Shown here in pieces: positions 37,777 through 48,990 of a stretch of 64,000 nt of DNA. A program made the translations under genes and the position numbers. The notes below the pieces were generated by a model. That model saw only the letters and a program-made list of their open reading frames with translations. It made no database searches and was not told the DNA's origin. Every line of letters starts with the position of its first letter. The first letter of the stretch is position 1. Where the stretch lies: NCBI GenBank assembly GCA_013180625.2, contig SNVD02007196.1:215279-279278 (forward strand), written 5' to 3'. This DNA is from Boswellia sacra (lineage: Eukaryota > Streptophyta > Magnoliopsida > Sapindales > Burseraceae).

Positions 37777-38565
37777 TCAAAATATGCTAAAAATCTTATA
37801 AAGAAGTTTGGGCTTGAGAATGCAAAACCAATGAAAACTCCTATCAGTACTAATCTAAAACTTTCAAAAGACAATGTAGGAAAAGATGTTGATGCAAGTT
37901 TGTACAGAAGCATTATTGGCAGCCTACTATACCTCACAGCAAGCAGACCAGACTTGTGCTTTAGTGTAGGACTTTGTGCTAGATTTCAAGCAAATCCCAG
38001 AGAATCACATCTTGCAGCAGCTAAGAAAATCATCAGGTATGTACATGGAACGCATACGTATGGAATATGGTTTTCTAAAGATACAAATGATTATCTTGTA
38101 GGGTTTAGTGATTCTGATTAGGCAGGAAATGCAGATGACAGAAAAAGTACTTCAGGAGGATATTTTTATCTTGGTACTAACTTGGTTTCATGGCACAACA
38201 AGAAGCAGAATTCTATTTCTTTGTCTACAGCTAAAGCCGAATACATAACAGCAGGGAGTTGTTGCACATAACTATTATGGATGAAGCAAATGTTGAGTGA
38301 TTATGGTATTGAACAAAAGCCTATAACTGTGTTTTGTGATAATACTAGTGCTACAAATATTTCTAAAAATCCTGTTCAGCATTCTAGAACAAAACACATT
38401 GACATAAGATACTATTTCATAAGGGAACTAGTAGAGTCTAAGATGATCCACATTGAACACATCTCCACTGATAGACAATTGGCTGACTTGTTCACTAAGG
38501 CATTGGACACAACAAGATTTAAAAATTTAAGAAAAGCCTTAGGCATCTGTCAATTACATAAATGA
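37777..38565 (+). pseudogene. Copia RNase H
   Basis: The connection region (GSLLYLTASRPDLCFSVGL, HLAAAKKIIRYVHGT) leads to RNase H: DDRKSTSGGYFYLG, SLSTAKAEYITAG and VFCDNTSATNISKNP. It ends with KHIDIRYYFIREL and ADLFTKAL. Stops at 38119 (TAG) and 38268 (TAA) break the frame. The D-E-D active-site positions are largely recognisable. Confidence 0.9.
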
Positions 38566-40235
38566 ACTCTGCTTACTGTTATGTTAATTGTATCTGCAAT
38601 ATCATAAGTGTTCTTCTAATTAAGCATGTGTGAGTTATGATATAAAAAATTATGTGAATAATTAAATACTGGTTTAAAAATGAAAAGTACAGAGACGGCT
38701 ACCAGTATATGATATATGAAAGTCATCCGTTGAAAGTAACTTCATTGTATCTAGGAAATATGGTGAGGTTTCCCACTCAAATTGAAAAGGGCTACCTCTA
38801 TACATGTGTGAAAGCTATTGTATTATTTAGCAAATTCACATTGAGACTAACTTTTATGTGTATAAGAAGCATGCTCAAGTTGATCACTCAATTGGATTAA
38901 GTGATAAAATAATTAAAAGAAAATAAAACAGCTTTTGAATATGCTTTCTTAGAATGATTCATATGATGTTCAGATATTGTTGTTATGTTATTTTTAACTG
39001 TGTTCTGTTACGTTTTTCATAACATACGATACTCTTTGTGCTTATCCAAAATTTGATTTTCTTGTGTATCCATATGTCAAAAATGCCATGTCAGCATTAT
39101 TGAATTGAGGGGGAGAAGTTTCAGTGGCGGGAATCCTAATTCTATTAGAATTCCTTATTCAAATTGGAACCAAATTTGAATTTCTGTCCATAAATGTCAG
39201 TTATGAAATGGTTTTGGAAATAGATTGGACACTAATTTTTGTTAAAAACAAAAGCGTTTTAAAATTTGGCCTAGTATATTACGAATCGGTTTTGGGCTTC
39301 TCATATTCATTCCATACTCCCACAACAGTGTCTTCCCTGTCTCGCATCTTACTTCTCTCTTCCTGTTCTGGAAATTTTTTTTTTGCAAACCAATAAGTTT
39401 ATCACAGCTGACATCAAGCAGAAGTTCGAGAAGTACACTTCACAAAGGAAGTTACAGATGCAAAGGCCGAAACCAATGCAGAGAGACGTGACAAGGAGAT
39501 TTGAAGAATTGTAGCTGAAGTCACTGCCACTTCTTCTGACGCAGCTGAAGAACAACCTGCTCCTGCAACTTCTGCGCAGCCAACTCCAACCATAACAGGG
39601 AAAAGATATAAAACAAAGGCTGGCAGGCCTAGGAAGCGTACTAGCAGTTCCTCTTCTCCTCCAATTCGCAAGTCTCCAAGACTTCGTTAAGTGCTTTTGG
39701 CACTTGTGCTGAAATCAAGGGGGAGATCAAGGAGTTTTCTGGTTTTTGTTTGTGATCTTTTTATGTATGATATAATTGTGGTTACTTACTTCTATTTTAT
39801 TTATATATATATATATTTTTTTTTGTTGTTTATTTCTCAAGGGATGTAAGTAAGTAGTAAGGGGGAGTAAGAAGAATTTCTTATGTTTGCTTTATGTGTG
39901 CATTCAAGATATCTTGCGTTGATGAATGTTTTGCTTGGATTTTTTGCTCTGATCATGATCTGATTGCATTGATTGATATAATTGCTCTGATCATGAATTG
40001 ATTAACGAGTGTTGCTTGATTAGTTTGACAAAGTCATTTTAATTGCAGGATATACTTATTCTGACAGTGTTATGTTATGAGTTTTGTAACAGCTTACTGG
40101 TTAATTCTTTACACATGATAATTTTTGTTTGCTATTTCATTATAGCTTATTGTTATGATTGATTTATCATATGTGATGTTCTCTGATCAGAAACAGTTTG
40201 GTGTTTTCATCACAAGTTGCCAAAAAGAGGGAGAT
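38566..40235 (+). other. Long 3' non-pol region with four polypurine tracts
   Basis: 1.67 kb between RNase H and the 3' LTR. G-rich purine tracts occur at 39105-39118, 39714-39734, 39857-39871 and 40222-40235; the last directly abuts the LTR and is the plus-strand primer. Repeated polypurine tracts are a known Sirevirus trait. Apart from the small AT-hook ORF the region has no strong coding signal. Confidence 0.75.
39421..39690 (+). pseudogene. 3' accessory ORF with AT-hook tail (Sirevirus env-like position)
   Basis: Between RNase H and the 3' LTR, one plus-strand frame runs through an acidic, charged stretch (39421-39501), a TGA at 39502-39504, then 61 codons to TAA at 39688-39690. The final part has a Pro/Ala/Thr-rich linker, KAGRPRKRTSSSSSPP and RKSPRLR. 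AGRPRKR (39619-39639) is an AT-hook, a minor-groove DNA-binding motif. Sireviruses often carry an extra ORF here, usually called env-like. I recognise no envelope features; there is no signal peptide or membrane segment. Confidence 0.55.
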
Positions 40236-41141
40236 TATTGGTGTCAAAGTCTACTACATATGCATGTACTATGCACATGATGAGTTTTGATCAACTTGTG
40301 ATAAAACAAGAATATTATTTTTATTCTTATTTTAATGTTTCTAGAATTATATTTTAGGAAGTATTTGATTTCTAATAAATATCTCTTTAGATTATGATAT
40401 AATATTCTCCTATCCTAATTAGAATAGGAGAATATTTATTTGTCCTAATTCCTTTTGGAGTTTATTTATAACACTTCCTATTTTATTTCTCCTAATCCTT
40501 ATATGATTTTGATTAGATTTTTTACAGGATTTTCTAGGAGATTTCGGTCAGACCTCTCACTATATATATACAAAGCTATTCAGGCGGCTGATAATGTGAT
40601 TGAGAGATTGACGTGTTGGCTGTTTTGGTTGTGAGAGAGTCTTGAGTTCGGCATTCCTTGAATTCATAGAAGAGAGCTTCAACGCAAAAGGAATGTCTTC
40701 TTTGATTTGGTTCTTTGAGTTTTTTTATTCATGTATGAGTTGTAGAAATCGTACATGAGTTGTTGATTGAGTCTGTGTGAGTTAGTAGACACTTGGGATA
40801 ACTTGCGGGTTAAATGTTTATGTAATTTAGTGTTAGACGTCATTGCTATGTGTAACTTAACAATGTGTTGTTAAGTTATCTGTGACAGAGAGTGGGCAGT
40901 GTCACTAGAGTTTAAGATCATGGCGGGATTTTGTTTGTTAAAGATTAGGTCAGTGTGTGAGAGTGAGTCAGCACTATAAAAGGTCCTACAGATTGTACAA
41001 ACAAGAACTTAGTGAATTGCAGCTCTATAGCTGTCCGTGGACGTAGGTTTTATAATCGAACCACGTAAAAATCCTCCTATGTCGATTTATATTACAGTTT
41101 ACTATTATATTTCTTATAACTGCATACCTCTAGAACTTTCA
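40236..41141 (+). repeat. 3' LTR of the plus-strand copia element
   Basis: 906 bp, pairing with 27994-28897. The first dinucleotide is TA instead of TG, a point change in the terminal motif; the end is CA. TATATATA lies at about 40560-40570. Confidence 0.93.
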
Positions 41142-41206
41142 AAATCTTTTATTTTTATTTCAAAACAAAAATTATGAAAACGATAATATTAAATTTTTAA
41201 ATTTTT

Positions 41207-44200
41207 GAACTTTTGGGCTAACCGAGAAGATTTCTTGGAGATTGTTCAGAGAGTGTGGTCTACGCCTGTGGACGGGGATCCTATGTTTCGAATCACGCAG
41301 AAATTGGGTTTGTTGAAACGTGAGTTTAAGACTTTGCATGCCAAGGCTTCTGGTCACATCTCTAGTAGGGTCATTAAGGCTAAAGCTCAATGGGCCGCAG
41401 CTCAGGCTATTCTGGATGAGAACCCTTATTCGCCAAATTGTATTTTGGCTGAGAGGGATTTTGCTAAGCAATATTCCCAGTTGTGCAGGGATGAAGAGGC
41501 TTTCTTTCGACAGAGGTCAATGATCCAATGGCTCTCTTTGGAGGATCAAAATACCAAGTTCTTTCACAAGTCTCTGATCCATAGACAAGTCAGGAATAAG
41601 ATTCATCAGCTTGAGGATGAGGATGGTAACATTGTTACAGATCGAGGTGACTTAGGTCATCTAGCTGTGAGATATTTTCAGAAATTGCTTACAGCTCCTT
41701 CTCGCCCTTCTCTTTTAGATACTTCTCGGTTTTTCTCTGGAAGAGTTTCTGAGGAGATGCTGCCTTCTTTGGTGTGCCCTATTACTGATGATGAGATCAG
41801 GTCAGTTTTATTTTCGATTCCCGATGATAAAGCTCCATGACCGGATGGGTATACCTCTCTGTTCTTCAAAAGGCTTGGGATATTATTAGTGTGGAGTTTA
41901 AGGTTGCTGTGCGCTACTTCTTCGCGACTTGCCGGATGCTGAAGTGTGTTAATGCCACTAGGATTGCCTTGGTCCCCAAGGTTGAGTCTCCGAGAACTAT
42001 GAGTGATTTTCGACCAATCTCTCGTTGTAATGTACTTTACAAGTGCATCTCCAAAGTGATTGTGAATCGGTTCAAAGCAGTCTTACCTGATGTAATTGGG
42101 AGTTCACAGTCTGCTTTTGTCCCAGGTCGGAGGATCTCTGATACCATTCTATTGACTCAAGAGCTCATACATAATTACCATCTTTGGCATTCGCCTCCCC
42201 GGTACGCTTTAAAAGTGGATATTCGCAAAGCTTTTGATACTGTCAGTTGGGATTTCATCCTTTTGGGGTTAAGGACGATTGGTATTCCAGAGTTTATGAT
42301 TCGATGGATTGCGACCTGCATGTCTTCTGCACATTTCTCGGTTGCTTTAAATGGAGAGCTTCATGGTTTCTTTCCCACTTCTAGAGGTGTTCGACAGGGT
42401 GATCCGTTGTCACCATACCTTTTTGTATTAGCCATGGAGGGTTTGAGTGGTATTCTTCGGGAGGCCTCTTAGCGGCCTGGTTTTCGTTACCATTGGAGAT
42501 GCCAGCAGATTTCTCTTACTCATATTTGTTTTACAGATGATCTGATGGTTTTTTGTAGGGCAGATGTGGTGTAACGACCGGACCCCTGCCCCTTTCGACA
42601 GGCTACAGTCGCACACAGTCCAGTATTGTCCGCTCTGGGTCCACCGACCCTCACGGTTTTGTCCCCCGGTACTACCCTGTCTTGGGGAACGGGGCCTTAT
42701 AGGACACCCTCTATTACCCTCAAGGGATTATTCCCAGGAGTGCCTCCCCCACTCGAACCCATGACCCATAGGTCAATGGAGTTCAACATGAGTACCATTC
42801 GGGCAACATTGCAGTCAATTTTGAGTTTTCAAGTGGGGAGTTTGCCGGTCCGATATTTGGGGGTGCCTCTGATCAGCACCAGATTGCGCCTTTCAGATTG
42901 TGTTCCATTGATAGAACGGATTCTGTCGAGGGTCAGGTTATGGACATCTGCTGTGCTGACTTATGCTGGCCGTCTCCAGTTGATTAAGTCGGTACTATTT
43001 TCCATCCAGGTCTACTGGTCATCTATGTTCATATTACCGGCAGCTGTGGTGCGGAAGATCGAGGGTATTATAGCTGCTTTCCTCTCGAAAGAGACCTCTT
43101 TGTCTCGTTCTGGGGCCAAAGTAGCTTGGGATTCGGTTTGCTATCCGTTGAAGGAAGGGGGATTGGGAATTAAGCAAGTGAAGGGGTGGAATCGCGCTGC
43201 TATTCTGAAGCATGTTTGGAGACTTCTTTCTGACAAGTTTTCCACATGGTCTTCTTAGGTTCATAAGGTACTCCTTCAGGGTCGCTCGTTTTGGCAGGTT
43301 TAGGTTACTTCTGAAGCCTCCTAGTCTTGGAGGAAGATTTTGCACAGTCGGGTTGGTGTAGGGGTAAATTTGTCTCTTGTATTGGAGATGGACGTGATAC
43401 CTCACTTTGGCAGGATTACTGCATGCCGCAGGGACGTCTTTGTGATTTGTTTTCTTTCAGGACTCTATCATCTACAGGTCTTCCCTCAGATGCAAAGGTC
43501 TCAGCTGTTATTTGGAATAGGGATTGGGCTTTCCCTGATGGTAGGCCGGTCCTTGGACGGGTTTGGGACTCTGTCAACATCCGACCTATGATAGAGACTC
43601 TTAACCATATTGTTTAGAAGGGCCACACCTCTGGTATTTTCTCCATTGACTCAGCATGGGAATTATTACGGAATAGACGATCAGTGAACTCCTTTCATCA
43701 TCTTCTCTGGTTCCCTGACCATGTTCCAAGGCACTCCTTTATTCTTTGGCTCGCCTCATTGGGTCGTCTTTGTACTATGGATCAGCTACGGCGTCATGGC
43801 ATGTTATCTTCTTCGGGCTGTGTTCTCTGTACTTCATCAAATGAGACTCACGATCATCTTTTCTTTAGTTGTCCTTTCTCGTCTTCTGTATGGGGGGAGA
43901 TTTCAGCTAAGACCCTCATTGTTTGGCAATCTTTTAGTTGGCTCTCTCTACTTCATTGGGCTTGTTTTCATCTTCAGGGCAGGAAGAATTTTGGGCATAT
44001 CCTTGCACGTTTGGTCTTTTCTGCTACAATTTATTTTTTATGGTATTAGAGGAATGATCGTGTGTATCAACAGCGTCATCAGACTTGTCGTCAGGTGATT
44101 AACGAGATTTTTGCTTTGGTTCGCTCTCGGCTTCTAACCATTGAAGCCAAGTACGTGATCACTCCTCAGCTTCGTGCCATATGGGGACTTCATCGTTAGT

Positions 44201-44476
44201 TCGTTTTTTGAATTTATTTTGTTTAATTGGGCAAATGAGCCCTTTTGTTTTGTTGTTTATGGTGATGATAGCTTCATTGTGGTTGGTTTTGGGCCTATGT
44301 GCCATCTTCTGTTTTGTTTGAGACCTTCGGCTCTATGTTCCGTTTGTTTGTTTGAGGCCTTTGGGTTTTGTTATTTCCTTTTGGACTTGTGAATCCTAGG
44401 TACTCTTCTTGGAGTATGTCACTCATATTTTGTACTTTCTTTTTTCTTTTTATGTGAATAGTAATTTAAAAAAAAA
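41207..44476 (+). mobile_element. LINE (L1-type non-LTR retrotransposon), 5'-truncated, decayed
   Basis: Plus-strand frames give L1-type ORF2 protein: the pre-RT region (WLSLEDQNTKFFHKSLIHRQ), the reverse transcriptase (DFRPISRCNVLYKCISKVI, SAFVPGRRISDTILL, ALKVDIRKAFDTVSWDFI, RQGDPLSPYLFVL and the catalytic FTDD at 42530-42541), the thumb (PVRYLGVPLISTRL) and a C-terminal zinc-binding domain (CVLCTSSNETHDHLFFSCPF). The upstream endonuclease domain is absent. Stops at 41838 (TGA in APGPDG), 42471 and 43256, plus an insertion at about 42570-42788, inactivate it. A 3' poly-A run lies at 44468-44476. Confidence 0.92.
42570..42788. mobile_element. ~219-bp GC-rich insertion in the LINE
   Basis: Conserved LINE protein stops after CRADVV and resumes at MSTIRATLQ. 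Between them is a GC-rich segment that starts TGTAACGACCGGACCC and ends TTCAACA, so it could be TG...CA bounded. On the minus strand GGGTTCGAGTGG resembles a Pol III B box. It may be a solo LTR/TRIM or SINE-like insertion. The flanking duplication is at best partial (ATGTG and ATGAG), and some LINE sequence appears missing at the site. Confidence 0.5.
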
Positions 44477-46270
44477 TTCATTGTCGAATGCATTCTAAAT
44501 TACATACTAATACTATCCCCATTAGGTGATGAAATTTTCTTGATCGCACTTTCCTAGATACCATGAGCCCTCACTTTATCAAGCAAAAAAGAATATAAAA
44601 TATGAATCCACAATTTAAAAAATTAAAAAAGGAACAAAGTATTGCTTTGTAGGTGAAGCAATCAAGTGCAAGAGGAAATGGAGGCAGCTTGGTGGACACG
44701 AGGCCCAAAATTTTCAGGGCCATTCTACATCAGCTATTTATGCCCCCAAATCCAACAATAAAAAGCAACTTAAATTTGATATTAATATATAACTTATTTT
44801 TCTTTTGAATCTAAAAATATAAGCCAAAGTAATTAATCTAAGATGTGTTTTTTTCATAAGAAAAGGAGTGGGGTTAAATCAAATAAATTAATTAGTATAC
44901 ATTTATAGATAAAGAAAATATTTGATGGAAGCAATCAGGAAAACATAAGTTAAGATTAAAACTCATTAGTTAAGATAAATTGGGATGTCAACATTAGTTG
45001 CTACCAATGAGTTGAATATTAACTGGTGTTTGAACTCATTTATTTAAGAGTAAAACTTGATTTGTATAGTAACTATTAAAGAAAGAAATAAATTGTATAG
45101 TGGATTTTGATGTGTAACCATATTGTCTATGCATGATCCAAACAATGATGACAAAAATGACAAGAATGGTTTTACTTTTACCAGAATGGAACAAATTAAT
45201 CAGTTCCTATCATCCCACAAAGAATGTTGCCAAACCGACAACTGTGGAACATCCTCAGCTACATTTAATTGATTAGAGAGAAAGTGCTTCTCAGTTCTCA
45301 CCAGGCAATCACAAATTTTGATATCTAGCTAGCAAAGCTGAGCTATCAATCACTTTGGTGTTTCTAGGATAAGATGAATATGATGTTCATCATTTTTTTC
45401 ATGCCTTGCATTCTGCAACTAGCTAGCTCGGGGGCTTGTCTTGTTTTGCTTCTGCGCGCATGAGAATGAGCAATAAGCTAAGCATGCATTAAGTAGCTGA
45501 CAAGCAAGGCCACTCAAATCTAATAATGGAGGACTACTAGGCTTCATGCTGCAATTATAGGAGCATTAATTAGTGTCTACAAGGACAGTTTATGAGCATA
45601 AGCATAACCGACCAGCCTTTTAGCCAAGAATCAAACTTTTAATGAAATGATGAGTGAGCTGATGGAACATTGTTCCACCCAGCACTCAGCTCAATGTGTA
45701 GTTAAGAACGTGTCAAGGCTTTAGCTTATGCAATAATTAATGAGTTCAATCAAATAAAAGTTTTGTTATTCTCCACTAAGACAGTTTTGTCAAGTTGTGC
45801 ATGTTTTGTTTGAGCAAAATCATTTCGCTGGGAAGAAACTGAGAATTAAGCTATAATTTGTGACAAATTTCGATCTAAATTGTTATACGAGTATGTTAAT
45901 GAGTTCAATCAAATAATTAATGAGTTTGACAGATTGGATTGCTGAACCAGCTTACTTTGTGACAAATTTCGATCTAAATTGTTATACGAGTATGTTACTG
46001 CAAGAGCACAAAGGCCTCCAAGGGATCTATTAAATTGCACATTTATCAATCATGTGTCTTCCCTTCTTATACTTAATTAAAGGGGTGAAAAGAAGCTATA
46101 ATTTGCATACTAATTGAAAGATAGATTTATTCAAAAACTTTCTTCGTAGCATAGTCCTCTGTCACAAACTTAAGCCAACAAAAAGGGAAGAAAATACACT
46201 GATCAAGGACGCTGACATGAAACATGGAAAATTCAGGTAAACATGAGGACAAAAACTTGCAAATTGCCTA
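44477..46270. other. Intergenic region
   Basis: No gene recognised. A 37-bp segment at about 45861-45897 is repeated directly at about 45959-45995, and the flanking motif ATGAGTTCAATCAAATAA occurs at about 45740 and 45898. This points to a small local duplication. Confidence 0.5.
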
Positions 46271-46802
46271 TTAGTTGTAGTTGGAAGATTTTTGAGTAGC
46301 AATTGGGTATTTCCCAGCATTCTTGACAATCTTTGTCAGTGCTGCTTGCCCAAGATCAAGACCACAAACATCAGCAAGGCGAACTAGATAAAGCAAAACA
46401 TCCGAGAGCTCCTCTCCTAAATGTTCCTTATCATCAGGACTCCAGTTGGGTAGTCCTTTTGCAACTTCTCCTTTCCATTGGAATATCTCAGAAAGCTCTC
46501 CCACTTCTCCCACCTGCAAATACAAAATTTACAGATTATGCAAATATGCATCAAACCTTGATAAAACAAAAACAAGTTTGGTGGATATATGTTAAGCCCT
46601 TAAAGTAGCAGCATATGTGTGTGTGTGTGTGTGTGTATAACATGTAATTGAAAAATCTTACTAGTGCTAAGAGAAGATTCCTGGGACTATGATATTGATC
46701 CCATCCTCTCACTTCAGCAAACTCTGCAAGCCTATCTCTAAGTTCATGAAGAGAAACATCCTTATTAGCTTTCTTAACACATTCATAAGAATTTTTCTCC
46801 AT
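46271..46802 (-). CDS. dCTP pyrophosphatase 1-like (MazG-type NTP pyrophosphohydrolase)
   Basis: Two minus-strand exons, 46802-46662 and 46513-46271, join in phase to 127 aa, close to the compact MazG/DCTPP1 length. They are joined by a GTAAGA donor and a TGCAG acceptor. The protein has RNLLLALVGEVGELSEIFQW across the junction and EELSDVLLYLVRLAD after it. E50, E53, E82 and D85 match the Mg-binding EExxE...ExxD pattern of all-alpha NTP pyrophosphatases. Such enzymes hydrolyse dCTP and modified dCTP to dCMP and pyrophosphate, protecting the nucleotide pool. The intron carries a (TG)n microsatellite and the leader a (CT)n tract. Start chosen at the first ATG of the exon, which leaves a short charged N-terminus. 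No signal or transit peptide is obvious. Confidence 0.93.
46614..46636. repeat. (TG)n microsatellite in the dCTPase intron
   Basis: About eleven GT dinucleotides, uninterrupted, located in the only intron of the gene. Confidence 0.9.
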
Positions 46803-46860
46803 CTCTACTCTTCTCCTGGTTATGGCTCACATGGGCTCATGCATTTCCAGATTTAAATAC

Positions 46861-46863
<3 letters not shown>

Positions 46864-46908
<45 letters not shown>
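46864..46908. repeat. (GA)n microsatellite in the dCTPase 5' flank
   Basis: About 45 bp of perfect GA repeats, read as (CT)n on the coding strand, about 62 bp upstream of the ATG. CT repeats in this position are common in plant 5' leaders and core promoters. Confidence 0.9.
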
Positions 46909-46910
<2 letters not shown>

Positions 46911-47679
46911 CAATTCCCATCTAATTTCCTTTTGCCTTTTTTCTAAAATTATGCTCAGTGTTAGTAGTGGAGGGGCACTCAAGTGTTCGTCACAACAGTT
47001 ATCATGTGAAGTGTGGCAAAGATGTCTCCATCTTTCCGTCCATGACTTGCTATCTCTTAACTCCAATCTGGAAAAAAACTTTTACTAGGAGTTTGGCAGC
47101 ACATTTGGTGTTTATCCTACTATGGGGAGTTGTCATCTAAATTTTTTTTTTTTTTTTTTTTGCTTTTTATGTCAAGTGTGGAGCTTTGCTGCTTGGCTAC
47201 TCGGATTGATCTTCCTCCGAGTTGAAAGACTATTGATGAATTTCGGAAGTGTTGTACTAGAAGGACAATTGTTCTTCTTTCCTCTCATGGGGTCCAAGCA
47301 TCATTGATTGTGCATGCTTGAGAATTCCGTAAAATGCGATTCCAATCTGGACAATTTGTGACATATTCTGTTATAAAGTCCATGAGCTCGGGCACTACAT
47401 CAACAACCATTCATGCGGCTATGCTTTCTTGCTGTTACACTTGGTGTCCCAGTGTTTGTGTTTGTATATATACACACACATAAACGTATATACTTCGTTA
47501 ATTATATATGCTCCAATTTTATACAATCCTGTCCAATTAATAAACGCAAAGAAAACATGTGTAGATGTTCTTTTCTGGTGCATACCATCTAATTATTTCA
47601 TTCTTGTCCATATCTTTTCTAACTGTTTAACTTTTCTTTTATCTCCAAGAAATACCAGGAGACAGAAACACAAATGATT
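46909..47679. other. Upstream flank of the dCTPase gene
   Basis: Expected to contain its promoter (minus direction). A poly-T tract lies at about 47142-47160. No other gene was recognised. Confidence 0.4.
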
Positions 47680-48990
47680 CCATATTACAAGAGGATTAAA
47701 ATTTTGGATACCCTTCAAATATTTATGCGAGTAGAGTCCAAAATTATGAGACTGTTACCAGCAGGCGGTGACCCTCTTCCGTCTTGTATCTTGATGAACC
47801 AAACTCATCCCAAAAGTAATGCAGTAAGCCTGAAGCAACTGTGGAAACTGGAGAGTAAGTGCCGCTTGATGTTGTCAGTTTTCACAAACATTATAGGTTT
47901 TGGTCATTTTGCTCTCAAGTTCATGTTTGCATAAATTGTTCTAATCAAGGGCTATTGGGATGTGACGCTTCTGTCAGGATTTCTGGGAATGTGTTTTCCG
48001 GAATTACAGAACAACTCTGGTGGTAGTTTTAAAGCAAATGAGAATTTAGCATAAACAACTCAATATTGGTTATCTAACACTGGATTTTAGCTGGTGAATA
48101 TTACAGATCAGAATATAGCAATCTTATGCCAAAAATTGCAGCTCTGGCTTATTGTTCACCTTTAATGCAATCAGGCTGATTCCTGATTGGTTCATATTGG
48201 TACAAATTTAATATTTGAAGAATCCATCCTGCATCCAGTCACAGTATTATCTGTCACCATTTGATGCCACTTGTTATTTGACCAATTAAAAAGAATAATA
48301 CTACTCTTACAAGCTTTGTATACAAACTCACAACACAAACTATCGTGACATGATATAATTTGATAAATAAATACTAATAATAAACAATATTAATTAAGAT
48401 GAGTAATGCGATGATCATGTAATAATGTCACGTCAATTTGTATATATGAGTTTGTATAACTAGTTTGTAAGAGTAGTATCACTCAATTATAAACCATTAC
48501 TACAAGATGATTAAAATTTTGGATACCCTTTAAATACTTATACGAGTAGAATCCAAAATTTTGTTGCTGTGAGACTGTTCCCACCAGGCTATGGCCCCCT
48601 TCCCTCTTGTGGCTCGATGAGCCAAAATCATCCCAAAAGTAACGCAGTAAGCCTGAACCAACTGTGAAAACTGGAGAGTGAGTGGCCCTAGCTGTTGTCA
48701 ATTTTCACAAACACTATAGGTTTTGTTAGTGCTCATTTTGATCTCAAGTTATGTTATGGTATAAATTGTTCTAATCAAGGGCCATTGCGATGTGACACTT
48801 CTGTCAGGAATTTTGGGAATGAGTTTTGCAGAATTAGAGAACACCTATGGGAGCAGTTTTAAAAAAAATGAGAATTTGGCATAAACAAATTGGTACAAAT
48901 TTAATAGTTAAGGAATCAATCCTGCATCCAGTCATAGTATTATCTGTCACCATCTGATATCACCTGTTAACGACTTTGAGAATTCAAAAC
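47680..48990. repeat. Diverged tandem duplication
   Basis: The segment at about 47688-48290 recurs at about 48508-48990. Shared landmarks include GATTAAAATTTTGGATACCC, CATCCCAAAAGTAA.GCAGTA, AACTGGAGAGT and ATAAATTGTTCTAATCAAGG. The right copy lacks about 130 bp around the AACTCAATATTGG stretch of the left copy. About 200 bp of AT-rich sequence separates the copies. Neither encodes a recognisable protein. Confidence 0.8.

Larger units (their letters stand above)
27994..41141 (+). mobile_element. Sirevirus-like Ty1/copia retrotransposon with both LTRs, containing a nested CACTA
   Basis: Two LTRs of 904 and 906 bp flank the element. A perfect 5-bp duplication, AAATC, borders it (27989-27993 and 41142-41146). 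A tRNA-Met primer site, gag, protease, integrase, RT and RNase H follow in copia order, then a long 3' region with four G-rich polypurine tracts and a small AT-hook ORF. Multiple polypurine tracts and an extra 3' region are features of the Sirevirus clade. The 13.1-kb span includes a 4.7-kb CACTA insertion in gag. My manual comparison finds about 28 mismatches in the first 650 bp of the LTRs (about 4%). Multiple stops and frameshifts make it non-autonomous. Confidence 0.95.
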
